Of a DNA stretch of 21,734 nucleotides, positions 6,413 to 15,193 are shown piece by piece. Position 1 is the first letter of the stretch. Every line of letters starts with the position of its first letter. Under the pieces are notes generated by a model. That model was not told the DNA's origin. It saw only the letters and a list, made by a program, of their open reading frames with translations, and ran no database searches. The translations under genes and the position numbers were made by a program. The stretch covers positions 1-21,734 of the forward strand of contig JAITGZ010000125.1 in assembly GCA_031280335.1 (NCBI GenBank), written 5' to 3'. Source of the DNA: Deltaproteobacteria bacterium. Lineage in GTDB: Bacteria > Desulfobacterota > Desulfovibrionia > Desulfovibrionales > Desulfovibrionaceae.

Positions 6413-7135
6413 ATGGCGGAGGCTCTGCTCCCCTTTGCGCCCGGATGCCTTCTGGGGCGCTTTGTCAGGCGGGTCAAGCGCTTCAGTGTGGAGTTTGAGA
6501 CGGGAGGCGAAAGGCTCTGGGCGCACAGCAACAATTCCGGCAGCATGCTGGGCCTGCTGCGCCCCGGGGCGGAACTTTTGGTTTCACCCGCCCTTTCTCC
6601 CCATCGCAAATTACCCTTTACCCTGGAACTCATGCGTCCGGACCTTGTTTGGGTGGGGGTGAACACCCTTACACCCAATCGTCTGCTCAAAGCCTCCTTT
6701 GAGCGCGGCCTGTTGCCTTGGGCAACGGGATACACGGGGTTTCGCGCCGAGGCCGCCAGAGGGGCCAGCCGTCTGGATGCCTTGCTGACCGGGCCTGATT
6801 TGCCCCCTCTGTGGGTGGAGTGTAAAAATGTAACCCTGGTGGAAGACGGTGGGGTGGCTGCTTTCCCGGACGCAATCAGCTTAAGGGCGCGCAAGCACCT
6901 TCAGGATATGATGGACATTGTACGTGAAGGGGGCCGGGCGGCCTTTTTTTATTGCGTGCAAAGGAGTGATGCGCGCTGTTTTGCCCCGGCGGATTACATT
7001 GATCCTATATATGCGGATCTGTTTCGTCAGAGCTTGGGTTTGGGGGTGGAAGCCAGAGCGCATCTGGTACCGGCGGGGCCGGAGGGTATAGGTCTGGGTG
7101 AGGCTTTGCCTCTGGCACCATGGGTTTTGGAATAG
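6413..7135 (+). CDS. sfsA: SfsA family protein
   Basis: A 240-residue SfsA homologue. In E. coli, SfsA was found as a multicopy stimulator of sugar fermentation and binds DNA without sequence specificity; its actual role is unsettled. Family landmarks are the N-terminal OB-like part with the phrase AHSNNSGSMLGLL (37-49), then NTLTPNRL, SRLDALL (119-125), WVECKNVTLVE (134-144) and AFPDAISLRARKHL (150-163). D122 with E136 and K138 gives the nuclease-like D...ExK pattern noted in this family. Length is typical. The ribosome site is poor, consistent with translation coupled to rpsT 12 bases upstream. It is followed by a 400-bp stretch without an intact gene. Confidence 0.94.
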   Translation: MAEALLPFAPGCLLGRFVRRVKRFSVEFETGGERLWAHSNNSGSMLGLLRPGAELLVSPALSPHRKLPFTLELMRPDLVWVGVNTLTPNRLLKASFERGLLPWATGYTGFRAEAARGASRLDALLTGPDLPPLWVECKNVTLVEDGGVAAFPDAISLRARKHLQDMMDIVREGGRAAFFYCVQRSDARCFAPADYIDPIYADLFRQSLGLGVEARAHLVPAGPEGIGLGEALPLAPWVLE

Positions 7136-7340
7136 ACTCCTTCAAACTTTTTTAGTGCATTTCAACTTTGAGACGCTCTGCTTGGCGTTTAGCGGCGAAA
7201 GTGAATTTGACTCGGACTGTACTGGCCCTCGCCCTTTGGGAGTGAAAGCCTTGGCTTGCACTCCCTATTCCACTGTCCTGTGGAATAGTCGCCTAAGCCT
7301 CACAGGCGGGCGGCGGCGCTGCGCGAACCTTTAAAAAAAA
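7136..7340. other. Gene-free stretch with three hairpins
   Basis: No gene is visible. Three stems follow one another: AGACGC/GCGTTT (7171-7190, one G-T pair), GGGAGTG/CACTCCC with an inner AAGCC/GGCTT (7238-7265), and CTATTCCAC/GTGGAATAG with a 6-base loop (7265-7288). A TTAG-GCA-TTTCA-type motif at 7152-7173 resembles 15503-15524. The series could be a structured RNA, a decayed repeat or the remains of the gene whose 3' end survives at 7341. Confidence 0.45.
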
Positions 7341-7529
7341 TTCACCGAACATACGGTAACGGACAAAGAGCGCTACCTGCTCAATTTGCGTCAGGTGCGC
7401 GAAAGGGGTTATATGGTGGCCGCCATAAGCGTCTCCGGCGCAAGCGGCTATATGCGTGAACACATCTCTGGGCTTATTTCCGGTGTCAAGGCCGTGGCCG
7501 CTGAAATAACCATGCAGATCGGGGGATAG
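7341..7529 (+). pseudogene. Remnant of an IclR-family transcriptional regulator
   Basis: Sixty-two open codons end at TAG 7527-7529 and read like the C-terminal effector domain of an IclR-type regulator. HTVTDKERYLLNLRQVRERGY corresponds to the helix before the ligand pocket, AAISVSGA to the conserved final strand, and VKAVAAEITMQIGG to the terminal helix. The stretch usually found between GY and AAISVSG, roughly 25 residues including the IAAP-type motif, is missing without loss of frame. The DNA-binding domain is also absent: an in-frame TAA sits at 7332-7334 and there is no start codon or ribosome site before the first internal ATG. I therefore call it a doubly deleted pseudogene. The family assignment rests on remembered motifs, not an alignment. 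Confidence 0.6.
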
Positions 7530-7540
7530 CTTTATCCCCC
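7521..7540. terminator. Hairpin between the IclR remnant and asmA
   Basis: GGGGGATA and TATCCCCC form a perfect 8-bp stem with a 4-base loop, overlapping the stop of the IclR remnant and lying 8 bases past the asmA stop on the other strand. It sits where a bidirectional terminator between convergent genes would be, but neither side has a T-run. Confidence 0.4.
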
Positions 7541-7547
7541 GCCGCGT

Positions 7548-10193
7548 TCATCTCTTAAACAGCCGATCCAGGCCCCGTTGTGCCTCTTTGTTCAGTCTGT
7601 CCTTCGCCTCGTTTTTCAGTGCCTTTTCCGCCTCGGCCTTGCCGCCGGCTCCGGGGAGCTTGGTTTTTTTCTGCAGTTCCTGCAGGGCTTTTTCCGCCGC
7701 TTTCTGCGTGGCCATTTTGACCAGAGCCTCTTGATCCAGGCTGACGCGCGGGCTGTTCAGCGGTCCGGTGATGGTCAGGGGCAGGCCGTCAATACCTTTG
7801 CCCGTCAAAACGCCTTTATAGTCGATTTCCCGGCTGAGCATGGCTACCGAGCCTGAACCGGAGAGGGCGACATTACCGCCTTTGAGTTCCAGGTGGTCAT
7901 TGATCAGTTTGCCCCCGGCGGCTTTGAAGCTGCCGCCGAAATCATTGAATTTGTAGCCGCCAGGTTCGCGGAATCTGGCGATGTTGGCGGGCGCTCCCGC
8001 CGGGATCAGGTCAAGTCCGCCCAGAGCGCCGTTTTTGACCGCCAGGTCGCCCGTGCCGTCCAGGCTGGAGAGGATGCTGTCCACATCCAGACCGCTGAAA
8101 CGCATGTTCAGGTTCAAGCCGGCCAGACCGCTCAGGCGTTTTTCATCCGCCAGGGTAAGCAGGGCCTTGTTGATGTCCAGCTTGGAGCCTGTTAAGGCAA
8201 AGGACACATGCGGGCGGGGCTGGGCCAGAGCGGCTGTGGCTGAACTGCTGATCTCCCCGCCAAAGACATTTAGTTTGGCCTTGCTCAGGCGCAGCACGCC
8301 TTTTTCCAGTGTGGCCCGCAGGCTGATGTTTTCCAGGGGGACTTTCTGTACGGTGAGTTTGCGCATATCCAAAGTTATGTCCGCCAGGAGCTTTTCCATA
8401 GGGCTGCCCTGCAGCGGTCCTTTGCTCTGGGTCGCTCCTTTGGAAGCGGCTGGGGCCTCTTTGCCCCGGGCGGCGGGAGCGCTTTTATCCGCCGGGGGCA
8501 TATAGCGGTCGGCGTCCAGAATGCCCAGTTGCAGGACGCTTTTCACCGAGGCCAGTGTGTCCTTGGGCAGGCTTTTGGCTCCAGGCAATTTGGCTTCAAG
8601 GCTGCCTTTCAGGCTGGTTTGATCCAGAGCGCCGCTCAGGTTCGGCAGTTTAAGCTCGTAATTGTTGAAATGCAGCCCTGAGGCCAAAGAAAAATCGCGC
8701 AGCGCCGCCGCATCAGCGGTGGCGGGCAGAGCGCCCAGGTTGTCCAGGAGTATGCGCGGCTTGGCCTTGATGGAAAAGGACGATTCCAGGACGGACAAGG
8801 GCAGGGCTGCCCCGGCCCGCAGGTTCAGCTCGGCGCTCAATTTGGGCATGGCAAAGTCCAGTACCTCTCCGTCCAGTTTGGCGTGTACAGCGCTTAAAGC
8901 GATGGAACTGCCGCGCAGGGAGAATTTAAGGCCGGATTCCAAGAGGCTGAAGGCTTTGCCGGATTGATCCCTAAGCTCCACCCCGGCCAGCTGCAAATAG
9001 GGGCGGGGGTTGCCCGCAAGGCTGAAAGCGCCCTCGGCCTGGCGTACTGGCAGGGCGGCTTTGCCGCTGTCATCCAGCAGGGCCTTGAGGCCGGTCAGGC
9101 GCGCCGTCATGATCTCGCCGCCCAGCTTGAACTCCGCTGCGGGCACGGTCAGGAGGTTTTCGGCGAATTTGAAGCCGAGCTTGCCCTCAAGCGTACGCAG
9201 GGCGGGGTTGTCCGCCGGGGGCGAAGGTATTTTCAGTATGCGCATGATGCCCAGGGGGCGGCTGTTCAGGGCCAGGTTTCCCTCCGCCTTCAGTCCGTCT
9301 TTAAGGGCGGCCAGCATATCCAGCGCCAATTCGGCCTCCTGGTGCTTTAACTGTGCCTTGACCCCTCCTTCCATGGCGTTCAGATTGAAGCGCCCGGAAA
9401 TATTGCCGTTAATCTGCTGCGTCCCTTCCAATGGGGGCAGGTCAGCGCCGGCCTTCAGCGTATTCAGATTCCATGAAGCTTCCTGTTCTTTCAGCATGTA
9501 TTTCAGCGCCCCGGCCAGGGAAAGGGAGCCCTTCAGGCCGGCTTTGCGCTCTTCGGCCTCCACATTCAGAGATAAGGCGATGTCCCGGTTCATCCCCACC
9601 TCGTCCAGTAGCAGTTGTTTAAGCCGCAGGATGTAATGCTGCCCGGTTTTATCATTTTTGTAGCTTAAGACGCAGTTTTCAAGACGTATTTCGCTTATGC
9701 GGCTGTTCAGCAGGGCGTCAAGCTGCTTGCGCGCCGCTTCCGCGTCCTGGGGGGCGGCCTCAGCTTCGGGGGCGGCAGGGGCGGCCTTGCCTTCCCCCGG
9801 TATTTCCCAGTTGTTTTTACCCTGTTTGCTGGTGAGCATATCCAGGGCAAGACCGTTGAGGATGATGGCATCCACCTGTACCGAACCGGTGAAGAGGGGC
9901 AGAATGGCCATGCGCAGGTCAATTTCATCCAGTCGGAGCAGGGGGGCGGTGCCAAAGCCTTCGGCCTGGGCCAGAGAGACATCGCGTGCGCTCACCGCCA
10001 GCCGGGGGAGTATCTTAAGGCCTATGGGGCCGTTCAGGCTGAGTTGCCGCCCGGTGGCCTTGCGTACGGCCAGAGATATTTCCTCGCGGTAGTCGTTGGG
10101 GTCGATCACCAGCAGGGCGATGCCCAACCCGGTCACAAGCAGCAGTATCAGGCCCGCTATGGCGCACAGTATTATTTTTATGATTTTTTTCAT
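7548..10193 (-). CDS. asmA: AsmA family inner-membrane/periplasmic protein
   Basis: An 881-residue AsmA-like protein. Residues 4-30 are a single membrane anchor, followed directly by the family's N-terminal motif region (IDPNDYREEIS, TGRQLSLNGPI, LPRLAVSARDVSL). The long body is repetitive beta structure. The C-terminal AsmA_2-type region carries LNLNMRFSGLDVDSILSSLDG and a GDLAVKNGALGG phrase. Two Ala/Pro/Lys-rich linkers lie near residues 133-156 and 565-595, and a Lys/Ala-rich coil ends the protein (about 824-881). AsmA proteins belong to the bridge-like group implicated in phospholipid transport to, and assembly of, the outer membrane. The start has AAGGAA upstream and lies 12 bases past the guaA stop, so it is the third gene of a glmS-guaA-asmA operon. 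A link between its job and the two amidotransferases is not obvious. Confidence 0.93.
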   Translation of the reverse strand: MKKIIKIILCAIAGLILLLVTGLGIALLVIDPNDYREEISLAVRKATGRQLSLNGPIGLKILPRLAVSARDVSLAQAEGFGTAPLLRLDEIDLRMAILPLFTGSVQVDAIILNGLALDMLTSKQGKNNWEIPGEGKAAPAAPEAEAAPQDAEAARKQLDALLNSRISEIRLENCVLSYKNDKTGQHYILRLKQLLLDEVGMNRDIALSLNVEAEERKAGLKGSLSLAGALKYMLKEQEASWNLNTLKAGADLPPLEGTQQINGNISGRFNLNAMEGGVKAQLKHQEAELALDMLAALKDGLKAEGNLALNSRPLGIMRILKIPSPPADNPALRTLEGKLGFKFAENLLTVPAAEFKLGGEIMTARLTGLKALLDDSGKAALPVRQAEGAFSLAGNPRPYLQLAGVELRDQSGKAFSLLESGLKFSLRGSSIALSAVHAKLDGEVLDFAMPKLSAELNLRAGAALPLSVLESSFSIKAKPRILLDNLGALPATADAAALRDFSLASGLHFNNYELKLPNLSGALDQTSLKGSLEAKLPGAKSLPKDTLASVKSVLQLGILDADRYMPPADKSAPAARGKEAPAASKGATQSKGPLQGSPMEKLLADITLDMRKLTVQKVPLENISLRATLEKGVLRLSKAKLNVFGGEISSSATAALAQPRPHVSFALTGSKLDINKALLTLADEKRLSGLAGLNLNMRFSGLDVDSILSSLDGTGDLAVKNGALGGLDLIPAGAPANIARFREPGGYKFNDFGGSFKAAGGKLINDHLELKGGNVALSGSGSVAMLSREIDYKGVLTGKGIDGLPLTITGPLNSPRVSLDQEALVKMATQKAAEKALQELQKKTKLPGAGGKAEAEKALKNEAKDRLNKEAQRGLDRLFKR

Positions 10194-10205
10194 GCTTTGT
10201 TCCTT

Positions 10206-11744
10206 TTATTCCCACTCAATGGTCGCCGGCGGTTTGGAAGACACATCATAAACCACGCGGTTGACGCCCTTGACCTCGTTGATGACGCGGCTGGATATGG
10301 CGCGCAGCAGTTCAGGGGGCAGTACCGCCCAATCTGCGGTCATGGCGTCCACGCTTTCCACCGCACGCAGGGCGATGACGTTTTCGTAGCTGCGCCCGTC
10401 GCCCATCACCCCCACGGTCTTAAGGGGCAGAAGCACGGCAAAGGCCTGCCAAACCCGATCATACCAGCCGGAACGGCGAAACTCCTCCAGCACGATCCGG
10501 TCGGCCCTGCGCGTTATCTCCAGGCGTTCCGAGGTAACCTCGCCCATGATGCGCACGGCCAATCCAGGCCCGGGGAAGGGGTGCCTGCGGATAAAAGCCT
10601 CCGGCAGGCCCAATTCCATCCCCACGGCCCGCACCTCGTCCTTGAAGAGATCACGCAACGGCTCCACCAGGGCCAGGCGCATACGATCCGGCAGCCCGCC
10701 CACATTATGGTGGCTTTTGATCACCGTGCCCATGCCGGTGGCGGAGACGGATTCAATCACATCCGGGTACAAGGTGCCCTGGGCCAGATAGTCCACCTGT
10801 CCAAGCTTGCGGGCCGCTTCTTCAAATACATCAATAAAAGCGTGGCCGATGATTTTACGCTTGCGCTCCGGGTCGCTTACGCCCCGGAGCCGTTCCAGAA
10901 ACAGGTCCTGGACCTCCAGGCGCTGCAGGTTCAGCCTGAAGTGTCCGCGCAGCAGCGCGTCCACCTCGTCCCCTTCGCCAGCGCGCAAAAGGCCGTTATC
11001 CACAAAGAGGCAATGCAGGTTGTCGCCTATGGCCCGATGCAGCAGGGCCGCCGTTACGGTGGAATCCACCCCCCCGGAAAGGGCGCAGACGACTTTTTTG
11101 TGGCCGATTTTGCCGCGCAGTTCTTCAATGCTGCGTTCGGCGAAGGAGCGCGGGTTCCAGTCAGCGGCAAGGCCGCAGATCTTAAAAATGAAATTATGCA
11201 GGATGCGGCCGCCTTCTTCGGTATGATGCACCTCCGGGTGGAATTGAACGGCGTAAATGCGGCGCTTTTCGTCCGCCATGGCCGCCACTTCCAGGTCTTT
11301 GGTGCCGCCGATGACCGCAAAGCCGGGGGGAGGGGTCTTGACCCTGTCCCCGTGCGACATCCAGACGGTCAGCTCCCGGCCCTGCTCCAGCCCGTCCCAA
11401 AGGGGCGATGACCGCAGCAGGGTAAGTTTGGCCGGGCCGTATTCGCGGTTTACGGAACGGGCCAGGTCGCCTCCCAGGTGGCGCCCCAAAAGCTGCATAC
11501 CGTAGCAGATGCCCAGAATGGGCACATCCAGCTCCAGCAGGCGCGGGTCCAGGGCGGGGGCATGTTCATCCCCCACGCTGGCCGGGCCGCCGGAAAGGAC
11601 CAGGGCGGCGGGACGCCGCGCCAGGGCCTGGCCCAAATCGCCTGTGCAGGGAAAAATTTCGGAGTAAACCCCTGCCTCGCGTATGCGGCGGGCGATGAGC
11701 TGGGTAACCTGCGAACCATAATCAACGACCAGTACGGGCTGCAT
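10206..11744 (-). CDS. guaA: GMP synthase (glutamine-hydrolysing)
   Basis: A 512-residue full-length enzyme that converts XMP, glutamine and ATP to GMP. The N-terminal class-I glutamine amidotransferase domain shows the nucleophile C80 in GICYGMQ with H169 and E171 in FHPEVHH. The ATP-pyrophosphatase domain starts near residue 205 and has the PP-loop SGGVDST (223-229). The C-terminal dimerisation domain ends with the conserved YDVSSKPPATIEWE. Nothing is missing and the length is usual. It begins 8 bases after the glmS stop and is followed after 12 bases by asmA. The long open frame on the opposite strand across this gene is a codon-bias shadow. Confidence 0.99.
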   Translation of the reverse strand: MQPVLVVDYGSQVTQLIARRIREAGVYSEIFPCTGDLGQALARRPAALVLSGGPASVGDEHAPALDPRLLELDVPILGICYGMQLLGRHLGGDLARSVNREYGPAKLTLLRSSPLWDGLEQGRELTVWMSHGDRVKTPPPGFAVIGGTKDLEVAAMADEKRRIYAVQFHPEVHHTEEGGRILHNFIFKICGLAADWNPRSFAERSIEELRGKIGHKKVVCALSGGVDSTVTAALLHRAIGDNLHCLFVDNGLLRAGEGDEVDALLRGHFRLNLQRLEVQDLFLERLRGVSDPERKRKIIGHAFIDVFEEAARKLGQVDYLAQGTLYPDVIESVSATGMGTVIKSHHNVGGLPDRMRLALVEPLRDLFKDEVRAVGMELGLPEAFIRRHPFPGPGLAVRIMGEVTSERLEITRRADRIVLEEFRRSGWYDRVWQAFAVLLPLKTVGVMGDGRSYENVIALRAVESVDAMTADWAVLPPELLRAISSRVINEVKGVNRVVYDVSSKPPATIEWE

Positions 11745-11752
11745 GATGATCC

Positions 11753-13588
11753 TTATTCCACGGTAACGCTTTTGGCCAGGTTGCGGGGCTGATCCACATC
11801 CTTGCCCAGGTAGGAGGCCGCTTCATAGCTCAAAAGCTGGAGCATGGGCAGCAGGACGAAGCCGGTAAAGCCCTCCGGACAGGAGGGGATGGACCATAGG
11901 GCCACTTCGCGGCCAAAGCGTGCGTTTTTATCCGGACGGCCAAGCATGATGATGGGGCCGCCCCGTGCGGCCACTTCCTGAATATTGGAAAATATTTTGG
12001 CCTCGTGCCCGTCCGGAGGGGCCAGGGCTATGGTCAGAAAATCCGGGGCGATCAGGGCTATGGGGCCGTGCTTCATCTCTCCGGCGGCATAGGCCTCGGC
12101 ATGTACGTAAGAAAGCTCCTTGAGCTTTAGAGCGCCTTCCTGGGCCAGGGCGAAGTTCTGCCCCCGGCCCAGAAAAAAGATGTTGCGCGCATTGGCGGCC
12201 CGTTCGGCCAGGGGTTTGACCTCCATGGCTATGCTGGGCAGGCTTTTTTCCAGAATGTCCGCCAGCCCGGCAAAATCCGCCAGCAGGCCCTTCAGACGCT
12301 CAGGGGGCACAAGTCCGCCCTCGCTGCCCCAATGCAGGGCGAGCAGGGTGAGCAGGGCCATTTGGCTGCACAGGGCTTTGGTGGAGGCCACGCTTATCTC
12401 CGGTCCGGCCTGGGTGTAAATGACCAGCTCCGCCCCGCGCGCCAGGGAAGACCCCATGACGTTACACAGCCCCAGGGTGGGGCAGGGGTTCCCTGCGGCT
12501 ACCTTAAGGGCGGCCAGGGTATCGGCCGTTTCGCCGGACTGGCTGATCAGGATGACCAGTTCATCCCGCCCCAGGATGGGTTTGCGGTAGCGGAATTCCG
12601 AGGCTATCTCCACCGCGCAGGGTATGCCGCCCCATTGTTCCAGCAGGGGGGCGGCCCAAAGCCCGGCGTTGTAAGATGTGCCGCAGGCCACAATGCGCAG
12701 GCGTACCGGGCGGCTCAAGCCTTCCAGTTCCGGCAGGCGCAGCGTGCCCGCATCCGGGTTGATCCTCCCGGCCAGCGCACCGCGCAGCACAGCGGGCTGC
12801 TCGAAAATCTCCTTGAGCATAAAGTGCTTGTAGCCGCCCTTTTGCGCGGATTGCACATCCCATTCTATATGCTGCGCTGCGTAATCCTTGGGCGCGAGGG
12901 TGCGTAAATCCGCCAGGGCGCAGTCGCGGGGGGAGATGCGTGCGATTTCCCCCTCCTCCAAAAAAATGACCGTGCGGGTATAGGCTAGAAATGCGGTCAG
13001 GTCAGAGGCAATGAAATTTTCGCCCTGACCCAGTCCGACCACCAGCGGCGCGTTCTGACGCGCGGCGTAAATCGCTTCGGGCTCATCCAGACAAAGCAGG
13101 GCCAGGGCAAAGGCTCCTTCAGCCTGAAGCAGGGCGTTGCAAAAGGCCGTCAGGTTGTCCGGCGCGTTTTTGCGTTCTTCTTCAATGAGATTGACCAGTA
13201 CCTCGGTATCGGTATCGGAGTAAAAGGCATAACCCAGACCGGTCAGGCGTTCTTTCAGCTCCCTGTAGTTTTCAATGATGCCGTTATGCACCAGGGCGAA
13301 GCGCCGGTTGTTGGAAAGGTGCGGGTGGGCATTGGTCTCGTTGGGCACGCCGTGGGTGGCCCAGCGGGTATGACCGATGCCGCTGCCGGCCAGCGGCGGC
13401 ATGGGGGCGGCGGACAGCTTGTCCTCCAAGGCGGCGAGCTTGCCCGGCGCTTTGAAACAGTTGATGTTTTTCATCTGCGCCAGGGCGATCCCCGCCGAGT
13501 CGTAGCCCCGGTATTCCAGGCGGCGCAGTCCCTCCATGAGGACAGGCGCGGCCGGGCGGTGGCCAGCATAGGCTATGATGCCGCACAT
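11753..13588 (-). CDS. glmS: Glucosamine-6-phosphate synthase
   Basis: GlmS makes glucosamine-6-phosphate from fructose-6-phosphate and glutamine, the first step to UDP-GlcNAc for peptidoglycan and lipid A. The 611-residue product begins MCGIIAYAG, so Cys2 becomes the N-terminal nucleophile after Met removal. LRRLEYRGYDSAGIA and GHTRWATHG mark the glutaminase domain. Two SIS sugar-isomerase domains follow, with CGTSYNAG and SQSGETADT in the first and ALKLKELSYVHAEAY and MKHGPIALI in the second. The end LAKSVTVE is the conserved C-terminus. The ATG at 13588 is certain because Cys2 is required; a longer upstream frame adds 21 unrelated residues. AAGGGG lies about 9 bases upstream. It is first in glmS-guaA-asmA and diverges from gatB. 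No glmS ribozyme was recognised in the short leader. Confidence 0.99.
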   Translation of the reverse strand: MCGIIAYAGHRPAAPVLMEGLRRLEYRGYDSAGIALAQMKNINCFKAPGKLAALEDKLSAAPMPPLAGSGIGHTRWATHGVPNETNAHPHLSNNRRFALVHNGIIENYRELKERLTGLGYAFYSDTDTEVLVNLIEEERKNAPDNLTAFCNALLQAEGAFALALLCLDEPEAIYAARQNAPLVVGLGQGENFIASDLTAFLAYTRTVIFLEEGEIARISPRDCALADLRTLAPKDYAAQHIEWDVQSAQKGGYKHFMLKEIFEQPAVLRGALAGRINPDAGTLRLPELEGLSRPVRLRIVACGTSYNAGLWAAPLLEQWGGIPCAVEIASEFRYRKPILGRDELVILISQSGETADTLAALKVAAGNPCPTLGLCNVMGSSLARGAELVIYTQAGPEISVASTKALCSQMALLTLLALHWGSEGGLVPPERLKGLLADFAGLADILEKSLPSIAMEVKPLAERAANARNIFFLGRGQNFALAQEGALKLKELSYVHAEAYAAGEMKHGPIALIAPDFLTIALAPPDGHEAKIFSNIQEVAARGGPIIMLGRPDKNARFGREVALWSIPSCPEGFTGFVLLPMLQLLSYEAASYLGKDVDQPRNLAKSVTVE

Positions 13589-13745
13589 TATATATTTAAC
13601 CCCTTTTGACCGTATTACCCGTATCCAATTTATGTTGCATGGCCTGTACAAAAAGTTTATTTAACATCCTTTCACTGAAATTAGAAGCCGTATCATAGGG
13701 TGATTTTTGGGCGGAAAACGCCACAATCAAAATCAGGAGTCTTTC
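13589..13745. promoter_or_regulatory. Divergent control region between glmS and gatB
   Basis: This 157-bp AT-rich interval must hold promoters for both operons. On the plus strand TATCAT (13691-13696) is a possible -10 and TTGCAT (13635-13640) with TATTTA 17 bases on is a weak alternative. No good minus-strand promoter was found. A small GGCG/CGCC hairpin (13710-13722) lies before the gatB ribosome site. Confidence 0.4.
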
Positions 13746-15191
13746 GTGGTCAATACCGGCGCAGGCGGGTGGGAAACTGTCATCGGGCTTGAGGTGCATA
13801 CCCAGTTGAACACGCGCACCAAGCTTTTTTGCCGCTGCCCCAACGTCTTCGGCGGTGAACCCAATACCAGGGTCTGCCCGGTGTGCGCGGGCATGCCCGG
13901 TGCCTTGCCCGTGATCAACAGCCAGGCGGTGCGCCTGGCCTTGAGGGCAGGTCTGGCCATGGGCTGTTCGGTCAACAGATCCTCGCTCTTTTCGCGCAAA
14001 AGCTATTTTTATCCGGATCTGCCCAACGGCTACCAGACCTCGCAGTGGGAGCCGCCCATCTGCTCCGGCGGCCGGGTGGCCCTGCGTTCCGGCGGGCATG
14101 AGCTTGGCGTGCGCATCAATCGCCTGCACCTGGAGAACGATGCCGGTAAGTGCCTGCACGCGGGCGACGGCCCAAGCCTGGTGGATTTAAACCGGGCCGG
14201 GACCCCCCTGATTGAAATAGTCAGCGAGCCGGATTTGCGCGGCCCTGAAGAAGCGGTGGATTTCATGCGCCATCTGCGCCGCCTGTTGGTTTATTTGGGG
14301 GTAACCGACGGCAACATGGAAGAAGGCAGCATGCGCTGTGATGTCAATATCTCCCTGCGCCGCGCCGGCACAGAGGTTTACGGAACCAGGGCGGAAATAA
14401 AAAATCTCAACTCTTTTAACAGTATTATGGGCGCGTCCCGCCACGAGCAGGAACGCCAGCGGGAGATTCTGGAGGCCGGGGGTGAGGTGTTGCAGGAAAC
14501 CCGCCATTACGACCCGGATACCGGGCTTACCCGCAGCATGCGCTCCAAAGAGGAGGCCCCGGATTACCGTTATTTTCCTTGCCCGGATCTGCCCCCGGTT
14601 GTGCTGGACGCCTCTTTGATCGAAGAAATACGCGCCGGCCTGCCCGAAGCGCCGGAGGCGCGGCAAAAACGTTTTGAAGATGCCCTGGGCCTGAATGTCG
14701 AAGAAGCCGCCATGCTGGTGGATTCCCCCGGTCTGGCGGATTACTTTGAAGCCGCTCTGCGCGGCGGGGCCGGGGCCAAACGTGTGGCTACCCTGATTTT
14801 GGGCGGCTTGCTGCCCGAATGCGCACGGCGCGGCCTGGATTGGACTGAGGCTGGTTTCAGCCCGGAACGTATGGGACATACCGCCCTGATGGTGGATGAG
14901 GGCCGGGTCAGCCTGCGCACGGCGCGTGAGCTTTGGGCCGAGCTTATGGATGGCGGCCTGGAGGTGGAGGTTTTGGCCGAGCGCAAGGGACTTTTGCAGG
15001 TTTCAGACGCTACGGCGCTGGAAGAAGCCGCGCGGGAGGCGGTGGAGGCCAACCCGGCGGAGGCGGCCGCTTACCGCGCGGGCAAAACCAAATTGCTGGC
15101 TTTTTTTGTGGGCCAGGTGATGAAGGCCACCAGGGGCGCGGGCAACCCTGCCCTGGTTAATGAACTGCTGAAAAAATATCTTGAGGGCTGA
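13746..15191 (+). CDS. gatB: Asp-tRNA(Asn)/Glu-tRNA(Gln) amidotransferase subunit B
   Basis: GatB binds the misacylated tRNA and carries the kinase site that activates Glu-tRNA(Gln) or Asp-tRNA(Asn) for amidation by the GatCAB complex. The 481-residue product shows WETVIGLEVHTQL at the start, then zinc-site cysteines C29, C31, C44 and C47 around NTRVCPVCAGMPG, the motif SYFYPDLPNGYQ, the MEEGSMRCDVNISL block, EIKNLNSF, and the YqeY-like tail ending NELLKKYLEG. I set the start at GTG 13746 because AGGAG (13735-13739) lies 6 bases upstream. A TTG start at 13707 would add 13 residues with no ribosome site. gatC begins 2 bases after the stop. Confidence 0.98.
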   Translation: MVNTGAGGWETVIGLEVHTQLNTRTKLFCRCPNVFGGEPNTRVCPVCAGMPGALPVINSQAVRLALRAGLAMGCSVNRSSLFSRKSYFYPDLPNGYQTSQWEPPICSGGRVALRSGGHELGVRINRLHLENDAGKCLHAGDGPSLVDLNRAGTPLIEIVSEPDLRGPEEAVDFMRHLRRLLVYLGVTDGNMEEGSMRCDVNISLRRAGTEVYGTRAEIKNLNSFNSIMGASRHEQERQREILEAGGEVLQETRHYDPDTGLTRSMRSKEEAPDYRYFPCPDLPPVVLDASLIEEIRAGLPEAPEARQKRFEDALGLNVEEAAMLVDSPGLADYFEAALRGGAGAKRVATLILGGLLPECARRGLDWTEAGFSPERMGHTALMVDEGRVSLRTARELWAELMDGGLEVEVLAERKGLLQVSDATALEEAAREAVEANPAEAAAYRAGKTKLLAFFVGQVMKATRGAGNPALVNELLKKYLEG

Positions 15192-15193
15192 AC

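Noticed and set aside
10044..11411. Long plus-strand open frame (455 codons) across guaA and the asmA start
   Set aside because: It is antisense to an unmistakable full-length GMP synthase. Its composition (His/Gln/Gly-rich) is typical of a codon-bias shadow, and it has no recognisable motif.
13589..13651. glmS ribozyme in the glmS leader
   Set aside because: The leader to the divergent gatB is short and AT-rich, and none of the conserved ribozyme core could be found. The family is also mainly known from Gram-positive bacteria.
13589..13651. N-terminally extended GlmS
   Set aside because: GlmS needs its catalytic cysteine at position 2 after the initiator methionine, which only the ATG at 13588 gives.
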